Source: Cytobacillus sp. NJ13
Lineage (GTDB): Bacteria > Bacillota > Bacilli > Bacillales > Cytobacillaceae
Assembly: GCA_030348385.1 (NCBI GenBank)
Contig: JAUCFP010000006.1
Span: 2,538,501-2,602,500, forward strand
Direction: 5' to 3'
DNA: 64,000 bases
Below are positions 17,371-25,230 of the stretch, in pieces; position 1 is the first letter of the stretch; the number at the start of each line of letters is the position of its first letter. The notes beneath the pieces are model-generated. The model made no database searches. It saw only the letters and a list, made by a program, of their open reading frames with translations, and had not been told where the DNA came from. The position numbers and the translations under genes are program-made.

Positions 17371-17556
17371 TTATAGCAATTCTTTTTTCTTTTCTTCCGG
17401 CTGTTCGTCGGAAACAAGTTCGCGTGTGGATTTCTTGAATTCTTTCAGGGTTGTGCCGAATGCCCTGCCGATTTCTGGAAGCTTGGATGGGCCGAAAATG
17501 ATCAGAGCCAGCACAAGAACAATTATCAATCCTGGTATCCCGATATTTGATAGCAT
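17371..17556 (-). CDS. tatA: Twin-arginine translocase subunit TatA
   Basis: A 61-residue TatA protein: a single N-terminal helix (about residues 5-21), the hinge motif [14 protein letters not shown], then an amphipathic helix and an acidic/basic tail. TatA oligomers form the passage for folded substrates. ATG at 17556 has AGGAGGT five bases upstream. It lies nine bases after the phoX-like gene, so the substrate and its translocase are co-transcribed. Confidence 0.95.
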   Translation of the reverse strand: MLSNIGIPGLIIVLVLALIIFGPSKLPEIGRAFGTTLKEFKKSTRELVSDEQPEEKKKELL

Positions 17557-17565
17557 GGTAACCTC

Positions 17566-19206
17566 CTAGTATTTGAAGCCTGTAATCGCCACAACACCCG
17601 GACGCGGCATGGTGTCTCCCTTGCGGTGCGGCCATTTGCTTGTCAGATTGTTCAGGTCTTCCGTCTCTTCTCCCGGATGCTGAATGGACAGGAACAGGGT
17701 TGTTTCGTTTGGTGTAAAGGATGGTCCAGTTAGTTCTGCTTCAACAGGAGCTGAGGCAAACTGAAAGGCTTCTCCTGTATTTTTTCCGATTGTCGGGATG
17801 ACGAACATGCCATTGTTGGCAAAATGCGTGTAGATTCCTGTATTCAGTTTGCTTGATGACATATCTGTTACAGTCCAGAGATTGCCAAGGCTATCGAAAG
17901 TCAGATTATCAGGTGCACTAAAGCCGCTCTGTTTTCCTCCGGCTGCGAAGATTTCAAAATCAAAAGCCAGTGCCCCCAGGTCATCTCCCTCTTCGATAAA
18001 TCTAGTAATATGACCGTGGAAGTTGCCATGTTTATCATTGTTTGTGTGGGCAATGAATACCGTTTTATCGAACGGGCTGATTTCCACATCTTCTGGACGG
18101 TCAGTAGGTGTTCCTCCAACAAGCAAAGCTGCTTCATGGCAGTGAACAGCCACATCGGCCTGTGTTTGGAATTTATTTAAAAGATCTGCATTCCCCTTGA
18201 CGGCTGTCTGCACATTTTCGATAGTTAATGGCACCCATTTTCCGCTGCCCATATTAGCCACATAAAGTGTCCCTTCTTCAAGAAGGTCTGCGTTGGCTTT
18301 CCCGCGGGACTTTACATATTTATTTTTGCTGATGAATTTATACACGCATGCATCTTTCTTATCATCGCCCATATAAACCACAACCCGATTGTCATTGGTC
18401 AGGCCGACTGCTGCATTTTCATGGTTGAAGCGACCAAGGGCGGTGTGCTTGCGCGGCTTGAAATTAGGATCAAATGGATCGATCTCCACAATCCAGCCAT
18501 AATGTGTATCATTTAATCCTGCATCCTTTGATGTAGATTCAAAATTCTCCTCAGCTGATAAAACCGTGCCCCACAATGTCATGCCGCCAGAACAATTGGC
18601 AAAAGTCCCCTGTACATTCGTTGCACCGCCCACTGCTTTTGAACCTTTGGCAGGGCCTGTAAGCTGGAACGGAGTCAAGCCTGTAATACGGCGCGCATAT
18701 TTGGAATCTGTGTCCATTTTCCAGGTACCTTCTTTATCTCGGTATACCTCGATAATCGACCCTCCCTGGTTGTAAAGCATTTTCTGAATTTGCGCTGCTG
18801 TATACTTGCCGTTTGCCGGCCTTGCACCATGAACAAAAAGATCGCTCGAATATTCATGATTCACCCATAAGAGGCCACGCTTGTCCTTATCAATTGGAAA
18901 ATATAATGTAAAGTCATTGTTAAAGCCGAAAGTATCGCCTTTTTTGTTAATGACATCTCCATAGGCTGCCACAACATCGTATTTGTATCCATGCGGCAAA
19001 ACAAGGTCGTCTTTATCTGTCGGGTCAATCGGCTTAAAATTTAAACCAGAGATTTTCTTTTGGAATCCGAATAAATGGGAGGCTGCCTCAACACCCTTAG
19101 CTTCCGCTTTTGGAACCATTGCCCCCAAACCTGTCGAAGCTACAGTCAATGCTCCAACACCTGTACCTACATACGTTAAAAACTTGCGGCGATTCAATTC
19201 TGACAT
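17566..19206 (-). CDS. PhoX-family (DUF839) alkaline phosphatase, Tat-exported
   Basis: A 546-residue protein with a twin-arginine signal (NRRKFLTYVG, residues 5-14, then a hydrophobic stretch to about residue 30). The body is the DUF839/PhoX beta-propeller family, calcium- and iron-dependent monoesterases that release phosphate outside the cell. A GTG in frame at 19215 belongs to the ribosome site, so ATG at 19206 is the start (GAGGTG six bases before). Encoded with tatA and tatC, and preceded by a Pho-box-like array, so phosphate starvation control is likely. Enzymatic activity is inferred from the family. Confidence 0.9.
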   Translation of the reverse strand: MSELNRRKFLTYVGTGVGALTVASTGLGAMVPKAEAKGVEAASHLFGFQKKISGLNFKPIDPTDKDDLVLPHGYKYDVVAAYGDVINKKGDTFGFNNDFTLYFPIDKDKRGLLWVNHEYSSDLFVHGARPANGKYTAAQIQKMLYNQGGSIIEVYRDKEGTWKMDTDSKYARRITGLTPFQLTGPAKGSKAVGGATNVQGTFANCSGGMTLWGTVLSAEENFESTSKDAGLNDTHYGWIVEIDPFDPNFKPRKHTALGRFNHENAAVGLTNDNRVVVYMGDDKKDACVYKFISKNKYVKSRGKANADLLEEGTLYVANMGSGKWVPLTIENVQTAVKGNADLLNKFQTQADVAVHCHEAALLVGGTPTDRPEDVEISPFDKTVFIAHTNNDKHGNFHGHITRFIEEGDDLGALAFDFEIFAAGGKQSGFSAPDNLTFDSLGNLWTVTDMSSSKLNTGIYTHFANNGMFVIPTIGKNTGEAFQFASAPVEAELTGPSFTPNETTLFLSIQHPGEETEDLNNLTSKWPHRKGDTMPRPGVVAITGFKY

Positions 19207-19264
19207 CCTTAGCACCTCTTCTTTTATATGTTTGCAGCGTATTTATGTATCTAACCCAAGTACA

Positions 19265-19340
19265 ATACTAAAAGATGAATATTAAGAGAATGCTAAGAAA
19301 TAACCTGAAAATTGTAAAAGTAGATTTAAAAATTGTAAAA
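19265..19340 (-). promoter_or_regulatory. Pho-box-like array and -10 upstream of the phoX-tatAC operon
   Basis: On the minus strand, hexamers related to TTAACA recur every 11 bases: TTTTAC (19335), TTAAAT (19324), TTTACA (19313), CAGGTT (19302, poor), TTAGCA (19291), TTAATA (19280). A -10-like TAGTAT lies at 19265-19270. Eleven-base phasing of TT-A-A boxes from about -22 upward is the PhoP binding layout in Bacillus. Confidence 0.6.
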
Positions 19341-19365
19341 AAAATGCCCGGCATCAGCCGGACAT
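19336..19365 (-). terminator. Terminator after the AlsT symporter
   Basis: ATGTCCGGC pairs with GCCGGGCAT across a four-base loop and is followed by a run of T residues on the minus strand. It abuts the Pho-box-like array of the next operon. Confidence 0.85.
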
Positions 19366-19379
19366 CCCTTATCTTTCTA

Positions 19380-20837
19380 TTAAGATACTTTTTCTTCCTG
19401 AACTTTGTAGCCATCTTCCCAATACTCGGCGTTTTTGATGCCCAGCTTAGTAGAGTTAAATACTGGATCAAGTCCCTGCTTTTTCTGTGCTTCATAGTCT
19501 TTAAGCGCAATCAGTGCAGGTTTCGCAAGAATCAGAATGGCAATGAGATTCAGCCATACCATTAAACCAAGACCCGCATCTCCGAGTGCCCATGCAAGAC
19601 CAGCTGTTTTGACTGCTCCATAGAAAGTGGATGCCAGTAAAACAAACTTCAGAATCAAAGTTGCGAGTTTAAGATTTTTACTTTTAATTAAATAGGTAAC
19701 ATTCGTTTCTGCCATGTAGTAATAAGCCATTATGGTTGTAAAAGCAAAGAAGAACAGTGATACAGCAACAAATCCTGCACCGAATCCCGGCAGTACTGAT
19801 TCAACAGCAGCCTGTGTATATCCTGGGCCTGCTTCTACTCCAGGCAGGTTTTCTACTAAAAATGTTTTTCCATCAGTTCCAACTGTATTAAACATTCCTG
19901 TAAATAAAATCATAAAGGCTGTTGCGGAACATACAAGCAAAGTATCAATATAAATAGAAAATGCCTGAACTAACCCCTGCTTTACAGGATGAGAAACTTC
20001 TGCCGCCGCCGCCGCATGAGCACCGGTACCTTGACCAGCTTCATTTGAATAAATTCCACGCTTAACTCCCCATGCAATCGCACTTCCTACGAGACCGCCA
20101 AAGATAGAGTCCGCAGCAAAAGCACTCCGGAATATCAAAGAGAATACTGCAGGCAATTCACCGACATTCATGCCTATAATAATTAGGGATACCAGGATAT
20201 ATCCTACAGCCATGAAAGGAACAACATATTGGGCAACTGTTGCAATTCGCTTTACTCCACCGAAGATAATTAAGCCTAAGAGTACAATTATAATTAGGCC
20301 AGTAACACTTTTATTGATTCCAAATGCGTTCTCCATACCCAAAGCAATAGAGTTGGATTGAATGCCAGGCATCAATAATGCCATTGCAAGCAAAGCAGAG
20401 ATGGCAAAAAGAACAGCAAACCATTTAACCCCTATTCCTTTTTCAATATAAAATGCCGGACCCCCGCGATAGAGCCCGTCTTTCTTTTCTTTATAAATCT
20501 GGGCAAGGGTTGACTCTATAAATGCTGTAGCCGCTCCGATAAAGGCCATTGCCCACATCCAGAATACAGCTCCCGGTCCGCCCATTGCAATTGCAGTGGC
20601 AGTACCGGCTATGTTCCCAGTTCCTACACGGCCAGAAAGAGCAATAGATAAGGCCTGGAATGAAGAAACGCCCGATTCGGAACTTTTTCCCTGGAACATT
20701 AGCATAACCATGTCTTTAATATGTCTGACCTGAAGGAAACGAGTTAAGATTGTAAATAACAACCCTATTGCTAAACAGATGTAAATAACAGGTGTACTCC
20801 ATAAAATGCCGTTTAGCTGATTAACAAAAGCTTCCAA
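19380..20837 (-). CDS. Alanine/glycine:cation symporter family protein (AlsT/AgcS)
   Basis: A 485-residue sodium-coupled amino acid symporter with about eleven helices. Signature stretches include FQALSIALSGRVGTGNIAGTA (about residue 60) and the NEAGQGTGAHAAAAA segment. Upstream in-frame codons up to 20948 are open, but GGGGGAAG sits seven bases before a TTG at 20837, and a start there gives the usual family length. Monocistronic, with a terminator at 19336. The 266 bases upstream (to 21103) hold no gene. Confidence 0.9.
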   Translation of the reverse strand: MEAFVNQLNGILWSTPVIYICLAIGLLFTILTRFLQVRHIKDMVMLMFQGKSSESGVSSFQALSIALSGRVGTGNIAGTATAIAMGGPGAVFWMWAMAFIGAATAFIESTLAQIYKEKKDGLYRGGPAFYIEKGIGVKWFAVLFAISALLAMALLMPGIQSNSIALGMENAFGINKSVTGLIIIVLLGLIIFGGVKRIATVAQYVVPFMAVGYILVSLIIIGMNVGELPAVFSLIFRSAFAADSIFGGLVGSAIAWGVKRGIYSNEAGQGTGAHAAAAAEVSHPVKQGLVQAFSIYIDTLLVCSATAFMILFTGMFNTVGTDGKTFLVENLPGVEAGPGYTQAAVESVLPGFGAGFVAVSLFFFAFTTIMAYYYMAETNVTYLIKSKNLKLATLILKFVLLASTFYGAVKTAGLAWALGDAGLGLMVWLNLIAILILAKPALIALKDYEAQKKQGLDPVFNSTKLGIKNAEYWEDGYKVQEEKVS

Positions 20838-21103
20838 ACAACTTCCCCCTTTTTTAAATATATTCTGAATCTTTTTCCTATTAGGAATTATAGAATAAAT
20901 ACTGTTATATGACAATGTTTTTTTCACGGACTGTGGTAATAATGTCATAGAAATTTTATCTTTCCTGAAAAAAAGCTGTTTTTATCATAGTTAACAGGCT
21001 ATATAAAAATTAGAGTGATAGCATAACCCTTCCTCTTTTTTGAAATTTTTAGTATCATATATTTAGGGAAACGAAATGTTGACCGGAAAGAAGTGTTTCA
21101 AAC

Positions 21104-22312
21104 ATGATAAAACAGACGAAAAGAAATTTAATGATCATGTGGTTTGCCAATTTTTTTGTGGCAGGCAGCATGACGATGGTGCTTCCCTTTATTTCGTTAT
21201 ATATAGAAAGCTTTGGCGACCATTCTCCAACCTATGTGCAGCATTGGTCAGGGTGGACGTTTGCGATCACATTTGTGACTGCGTTTCTTTTTTCACCTGT
21301 CTGGGGAAGAATCGGGGACCTATTTGGGCGCAAGAAAATATTGATTCTGTCAGGAATCGGTATGGGCATATCCATATTCCTGATGGGGTACGTGACAAAC
21401 GTATGGCAGCTGTTTTTTCTCAGGCTGTTTACGGGAATTTTTACAGGCTTCATCGGAATGTCCCAGGCGTTTATTTCCACGCAGACTCCGAAGGAAATTG
21501 CCGGCAGTGTGATGGGGACACTGCAGACCGGAAGCATTACAGGTTCATTGATGGGCCCTCTTCTCGGCGGAGTCCTCGCTGATTTATTCGGATTTGCAGA
21601 TACCTTTAAATGGACCTCCATCGCCATCTTTGTTTCTGCCTTTCTTGTCTTTTTTACAAAAGAACACAAAGTTCAAACAAAAAAGGGCGAGAAAACAAGG
21701 TATTCAAGCAAGGCAGTCATCCAGCATATTATCAGCAATCCCGTCCTGCTGACAGTAATGCTGATATCAACCCTTGTTCAAATCGCACACTTCAGCATCC
21801 AGCCTATATTATCTTTATATGTCAGTGAATTGCATGGACCGGAAAATCTGGCGTTCTTTGCGGGAATTGCTTTTTCGGCTGCAGGGCTTGGCAATCTGCT
21901 GATGGCCAGGCAATGGGGAAAAATCGGGGACCAGCATGGCTATATAAAAACATTGGTTATTCTCCTCTTCCTCGCAGGCGTGTTTTATCTGCCGGGAGGA
22001 TTTGTCTCAAACATGTGGCAGCTTGTTCTTGTCCGCTTTGCGCTTGGAATAACCATTGGGGGCATCATCCCTGTCCGCATCGCTTATATCCGCCAGGAAG
22101 CCCCGGTTGCCATGCAAGGTGAAGTGCTTGGCTACAACACAAGCCTCCGCTTTTTCGGCAACATCATCGGACCGGTCATCGGCGGTTTGGTCTCCGGCTA
22201 TCTTGGCTTTTCTGCAGTCTTCGTTGTCACAAGCTTACTCCTCATCCTGAGCGGGCTGATTCTGCTCGGAGCGATGAACCGCCATCCCAAGCTTGCGAAG
22301 GATTCTTATTAA
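21104..22312 (+). CDS. MFS transporter, drug-efflux type
   Basis: A 402-residue, 12-helix major facilitator of the DHA1 kind. Motif A appears as GRIGDLFGRKKIL after helix 2 (about residue 66) and a degenerate copy near the middle (GKIGDQHGY). The substrate cannot be predicted. The ribosome site is weak (GAAGTG about nine bases upstream of ATG). Monocistronic, and it converges on a glyoxalase-fold gene through a shared terminator. Confidence 0.87.
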   Translation: MIKQTKRNLMIMWFANFFVAGSMTMVLPFISLYIESFGDHSPTYVQHWSGWTFAITFVTAFLFSPVWGRIGDLFGRKKILILSGIGMGISIFLMGYVTNVWQLFFLRLFTGIFTGFIGMSQAFISTQTPKEIAGSVMGTLQTGSITGSLMGPLLGGVLADLFGFADTFKWTSIAIFVSAFLVFFTKEHKVQTKKGEKTRYSSKAVIQHIISNPVLLTVMLISTLVQIAHFSIQPILSLYVSELHGPENLAFFAGIAFSAAGLGNLLMARQWGKIGDQHGYIKTLVILLFLAGVFYLPGGFVSNMWQLVLVRFALGITIGGIIPVRIAYIRQEAPVAMQGEVLGYNTSLRFFGNIIGPVIGGLVSGYLGFSAVFVVTSLLLILSGLILLGAMNRHPKLAKDSY

Positions 22313-22318
22313 TAACTG

Positions 22319-22350
22319 TAAAAGCTGCCCTAAGTGAGGCAGCTTTTCCT
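22319..22350. terminator. Bidirectional terminator between the MFS and VOC genes
   Basis: A perfect stem AAAGCTGCC / GGCAGCTTT with an eight-base loop; T-rich on the plus strand and usable on the minus strand. Confidence 0.85.
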
Positions 22351-22697
22351 TATTCTTTAAAATGGCATACGCCCAGCTTATTGCCGTCAGGATCTTCAAA
22401 CTCAAACCACTTTACCGTTCCGTCATCCTGGATTGGACCGGTTTTCACCTTATGCCTTGCCAGATGCTGATGTGCTTCATCAATATCGGAAACATAAAAG
22501 TTAAATGGCATATGGGAGGAAGGAATTACTTTTTCAGAGCGGACAAGGGTTAGAGGAGTTTCCCCGATTTCCAAGGCTGCATACCCTCCCTGGTCATCCC
22601 TCCATCTTACCGGGAAACCAAGCACTGTGCTGTACCATTTAATGGCTTTTCCAAAATCAGTTACCTGCAGAAAGACTGTATCGATTCTTGTAAACAT
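22350..22697 (-). CDS. VOC-superfamily (glyoxalase/bleomycin-resistance fold) protein
   Basis: A 115-residue single-domain vicinal-oxygen-chelate protein. The two beta-alpha-beta-beta-beta halves are visible (FLQVTDFGKAIKWYSTVLGFPV and FYVSDIDEAHQHLARH), ending in the typical FEDPDGNKLGV. The metal ligand pattern is incomplete, so the activity is unknown. A longer frame starts at 22709, but GGAGG lies five bases before the ATG at 22697, so I use that. Confidence 0.85.
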   Translation of the reverse strand: MFTRIDTVFLQVTDFGKAIKWYSTVLGFPVRWRDDQGGYAALEIGETPLTLVRSEKVIPSSHMPFNFYVSDIDEAHQHLARHKVKTGPIQDDGTVKWFEFEDPDGNKLGVCHFKE

Positions 22698-22766
22698 TTC
22701 AGCCTCCATAAAAGGGATTTTATATGGACAATATTCAACATCTTCTTACAAAAACCTCCTGAAAAA

Positions 22767-22795
22767 ATTAAAAAGCCAGCGTTTTCGCTGACTTT
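22767..22795 (-). terminator. Terminator after the CoA-disulfide reductase
   Basis: AAAGTCAGCG pairs with CGCTGGCTTT (one wobble) around AAAA, followed by TT and an AT-rich run on the minus strand. Confidence 0.85.
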
Positions 22796-22798
22796 AAT

Positions 22799-24133
22799 CT
22801 ATTTTTTTGCTGCGTTGCTTGCGATATGGACAGCATCCCAGACACCCGCAAAAGGCGGGGCATAACAGAGATCCACCATGCCAAGTTCTTCTGCTGCCAT
22901 ATTATTATGGATGGCAACGGCAAATACATCGATTCGGAGGACTGCCCCTTTGTTGCCGATGGCGTGGGCTCCGAGGATTCTGTTTGTTCCTTTTTCACAG
23001 ATCAACTTGATCCAGATAGGGGTCTGATTCGGGTAGTAGCTCGGATGATCTGCAGCTTTCACGAATTCAGTTGTATAGCTGATGCCAAGCTTTTTTGCAT
23101 CCCCCTCGGAAAGTCCCGTTCTTCCGAGCTCCATATTAAAAATTTTAATCGCGGCGCTTCCCAGAGTTCCCACATATTTTTCATGGCTGCCGGCTATATT
23201 GGCCCCAGCCAGGCGGCCGCATTTATTCGCGTTTGTTCCCAGCGGAATATAATCATTTTCTTCAAGCACTTTGTGATAAACCTGGGCGCAGTCCCCCGCA
23301 GCATAAACACCTTCAATATTTGTCCGCATTTCACGATCGATGATGATGGCTCCATTTTTCGCCAGCTCAATACCCGATCCTTCCAGAAACTTCGTAGCAG
23401 GCTTTACACCTGCAGCAACAAGCACTAAATCGGCTTTATAAGTTCCTTTGTCTGTTTTGACACTCTCCACTTTCCCATTGCCGCTGAAGCTCTCTACCTT
23501 TTCTCCCAGGTTCAGTTCTACACCCTGATCACGAATTTCTTTTTCAGCGATATCTGTTATTTCCTTATCGAAAGGAGCCAGGATTCTCTCGCCCATTTCA
23601 ATGACACGCACATTTTTGCCGAGGGTTTTCATCGCTTCGACCACTTCGATTCCAATATAGCCTCCGCCGACAATGACAACATCTTTCACTTCTGATTTGC
23701 GGGAAATTTCTTTTAGTGCCATCCCATCTTCCATTGTTTTCAGCACCTGAACGTTCTCAAGATCGGCTCCAGGAAATGGGGGCATGATGGGAAACGTGCC
23801 TGTTCCGATCATCAGCTTATCATATGTATCTGTAAACATTTTTCCAGATGCAAGGTCTTTAACCGTTACTTCCTTCTTGTTTGTATCCACTTTTAATACT
23901 TCATGCTGAAGATGTGTTTTGATGTTCCTCTCCGAAAATTGCTCCTGTGTTCTTGCGATCATTTTCCGGTAATCATCATTTTCTCCAGATATATAATAAG
24001 GAAGACCACAGGCACCGTAAGATAAAAATTTGCCTCTTTCATAGACGGTAATTTCAGCTTTTTCGTCCATTCTCCTTAATTTCGATGCGGCTGACATACT
24101 TGCAGCCACCCCGCCAATGACCAGCAGTTTCAT
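22799..24133 (-). CDS. cdr: CoA-disulfide reductase
   Basis: A 444-residue pyridine-nucleotide-disulfide oxidoreductase. It has the FAD fingerprint VIGGVAASMSAASKLRR (residues 5-21), a single redox cysteine in ACGLPYY (Cys42) rather than a CxxC pair, the NAD(P)H site VIVGGGYIGIE near residue 153, and YAAGDCA for FAD. This single-cysteine layout is that of CoA-disulfide reductase, which keeps CoASH reduced with NAD(P)H in Bacillus and Staphylococcus; NADH oxidase/Npx is the alternative. There is no C-terminal rhodanese domain. Start ATG at 24133 follows AAGGAGAG. Confidence 0.87.
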   Translation of the reverse strand: MKLLVIGGVAASMSAASKLRRMDEKAEITVYERGKFLSYGACGLPYYISGENDDYRKMIARTQEQFSERNIKTHLQHEVLKVDTNKKEVTVKDLASGKMFTDTYDKLMIGTGTFPIMPPFPGADLENVQVLKTMEDGMALKEISRKSEVKDVVIVGGGYIGIEVVEAMKTLGKNVRVIEMGERILAPFDKEITDIAEKEIRDQGVELNLGEKVESFSGNGKVESVKTDKGTYKADLVLVAAGVKPATKFLEGSGIELAKNGAIIIDREMRTNIEGVYAAGDCAQVYHKVLEENDYIPLGTNANKCGRLAGANIAGSHEKYVGTLGSAAIKIFNMELGRTGLSEGDAKKLGISYTTEFVKAADHPSYYPNQTPIWIKLICEKGTNRILGAHAIGNKGAVLRIDVFAVAIHNNMAAEELGMVDLCYAPPFAGVWDAVHIASNAAKK

Positions 24134-24234
24134 CGGAATCTCTCCTTACGTTTCATTAAGGTATTCTAGATAGGTTTCGTTAAAAGGTTAAAATTATTCA
24201 AAATTGCTATACCCTTATAGCTATCCCATTTTGG

Positions 24235-25023
24235 CTATTTTAAAACGTTTTTCAAGACTTCTTCCGTTACTTTTCGAACAATGCTCTCGATCATTTCTTC
24301 CGGCAGGCCGGGGGCTGTCCGGATTTTCTTTTCACTTCCCGGAACCGGTATTCCGCCTGTATTAATGCCCATTTTCTCACGGATTGAGATCAGATCTGCA
24401 ATTTGTCCTGTGCTTAGTTCGTTTGACTTCTGCATGATGTGTTCGGAATACAGCAGCATAAGTGCATAGTGTTCCAGTGACTCCATCCGAAAATAGGCCT
24501 CTGTGATGTCCCTGCCCCAGGTTAGTGCGCCATGGTTTGCAAGAAGAACGGCATTGTAATCCCTGCAATATGGGGCAATTGAATCGGGCACTTCCTGTGT
24601 ACCCGGTGTGGCATACGGGGCAACCGGCACTTTGCCAAGAAGGACGATCGCTTCCGGTGATACAGGTTTTTCAAGGCTGATTCCGGCTATGGCAAACGAA
24701 GTGGCCACAGGCGGATGGGCATGGACAACTGCTTTTGCTTCTAGATTTTCCTGATACACTCTGAGGTGCATCTTTACTTCGGATGAAGGCTTCAGATTGC
24801 CCTCAATCACATTGCCTGAAAGATCCACTTTGACCATCATTTCTGGGGTCATAAATCCTTTGCTTACTCCGGTTGGTGTTGTCCAGAGTTCATGGTCGCC
24901 CACCTTAATGGAGATATTCCCGTCGTTAGCTGCAACGAAGTTTTTATTGTACACTCTTCTGCCGATTTCGCAGATCAGCTCCTTTGCTTCCTGATCGCTT
25001 ATATATGTATTTTGAACAGCCAT
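24235..25023 (-). CDS. Class II aldolase/adducin family protein with amphipathic C-terminal tail
   Basis: A 262-residue zinc aldolase of the fuculose-phosphate aldolase family. Metal ligands are His101 and His103 (VHAHPP) and His164 (ANHGALTWG), with a catalytic Glu82 (SSE). The catalytic domain ends near residue 220. A Pro/Gly-rich linker then leads to an amphipathic helix (about 241-262, PEEMIESIVRKVTEEVLKN), which looks like the encapsulation peptides of microcompartment enzymes. No shell gene is in the window. mtnA and mtnK lie upstream on the same strand, so a role in splitting a deoxy- or methylthio-ketose-1-phosphate is possible. ATG at 25023 follows GGAAGGGAG. Confidence 0.85.
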   Translation of the reverse strand: MAVQNTYISDQEAKELICEIGRRVYNKNFVAANDGNISIKVGDHELWTTPTGVSKGFMTPEMMVKVDLSGNVIEGNLKPSSEVKMHLRVYQENLEAKAVVHAHPPVATSFAIAGISLEKPVSPEAIVLLGKVPVAPYATPGTQEVPDSIAPYCRDYNAVLLANHGALTWGRDITEAYFRMESLEHYALMLLYSEHIMQKSNELSTGQIADLISIREKMGINTGGIPVPGSEKKIRTAPGLPEEMIESIVRKVTEEVLKNVLK

Positions 25024-25112
25024 GGCTGTCAGCTCCCTTCCTATTCACATCCACTCCTTATTGTATATTCAAAAGTGATTTGCATCAGCATTTTTTATCA
25101 GATTTCATCTTT

Positions 25113-25161
25113 CGTTAAAATATGATCATTTCCGCGGAAATATTTTGTAATTCGCGGAAAT
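25113..25161. repeat. Array D: short 20-bp periodic repeat with core CGCGGAAAT
   Basis: CGCGGAAAT occurs at 25133-25141 and 25153-25161 (step 20), each preceded by T/C. A degenerate copy (CGTTAAAAT, 6 of 9) starts at 25113, again 20 bases away. It lies between the aldolase start and the subtilase terminator. Confidence 0.5.
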
Positions 25162-25172
25162 TCATTCTACTC

Positions 25173-25205
25173 AAAAAAAACCGCCCGATCAGAGGATCGG
25201 ACGGT
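25173..25205 (-). terminator. Terminator after subtilase copy 2
   Basis: CCGTCCGATC pairs with GATCGGGCGG (one G-U) around a four-base loop and is followed by eight T residues on the minus strand. Confidence 0.9.
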
Positions 25206-25230
25206 TCTTCGGGGGTATGATGCTGCTTGC

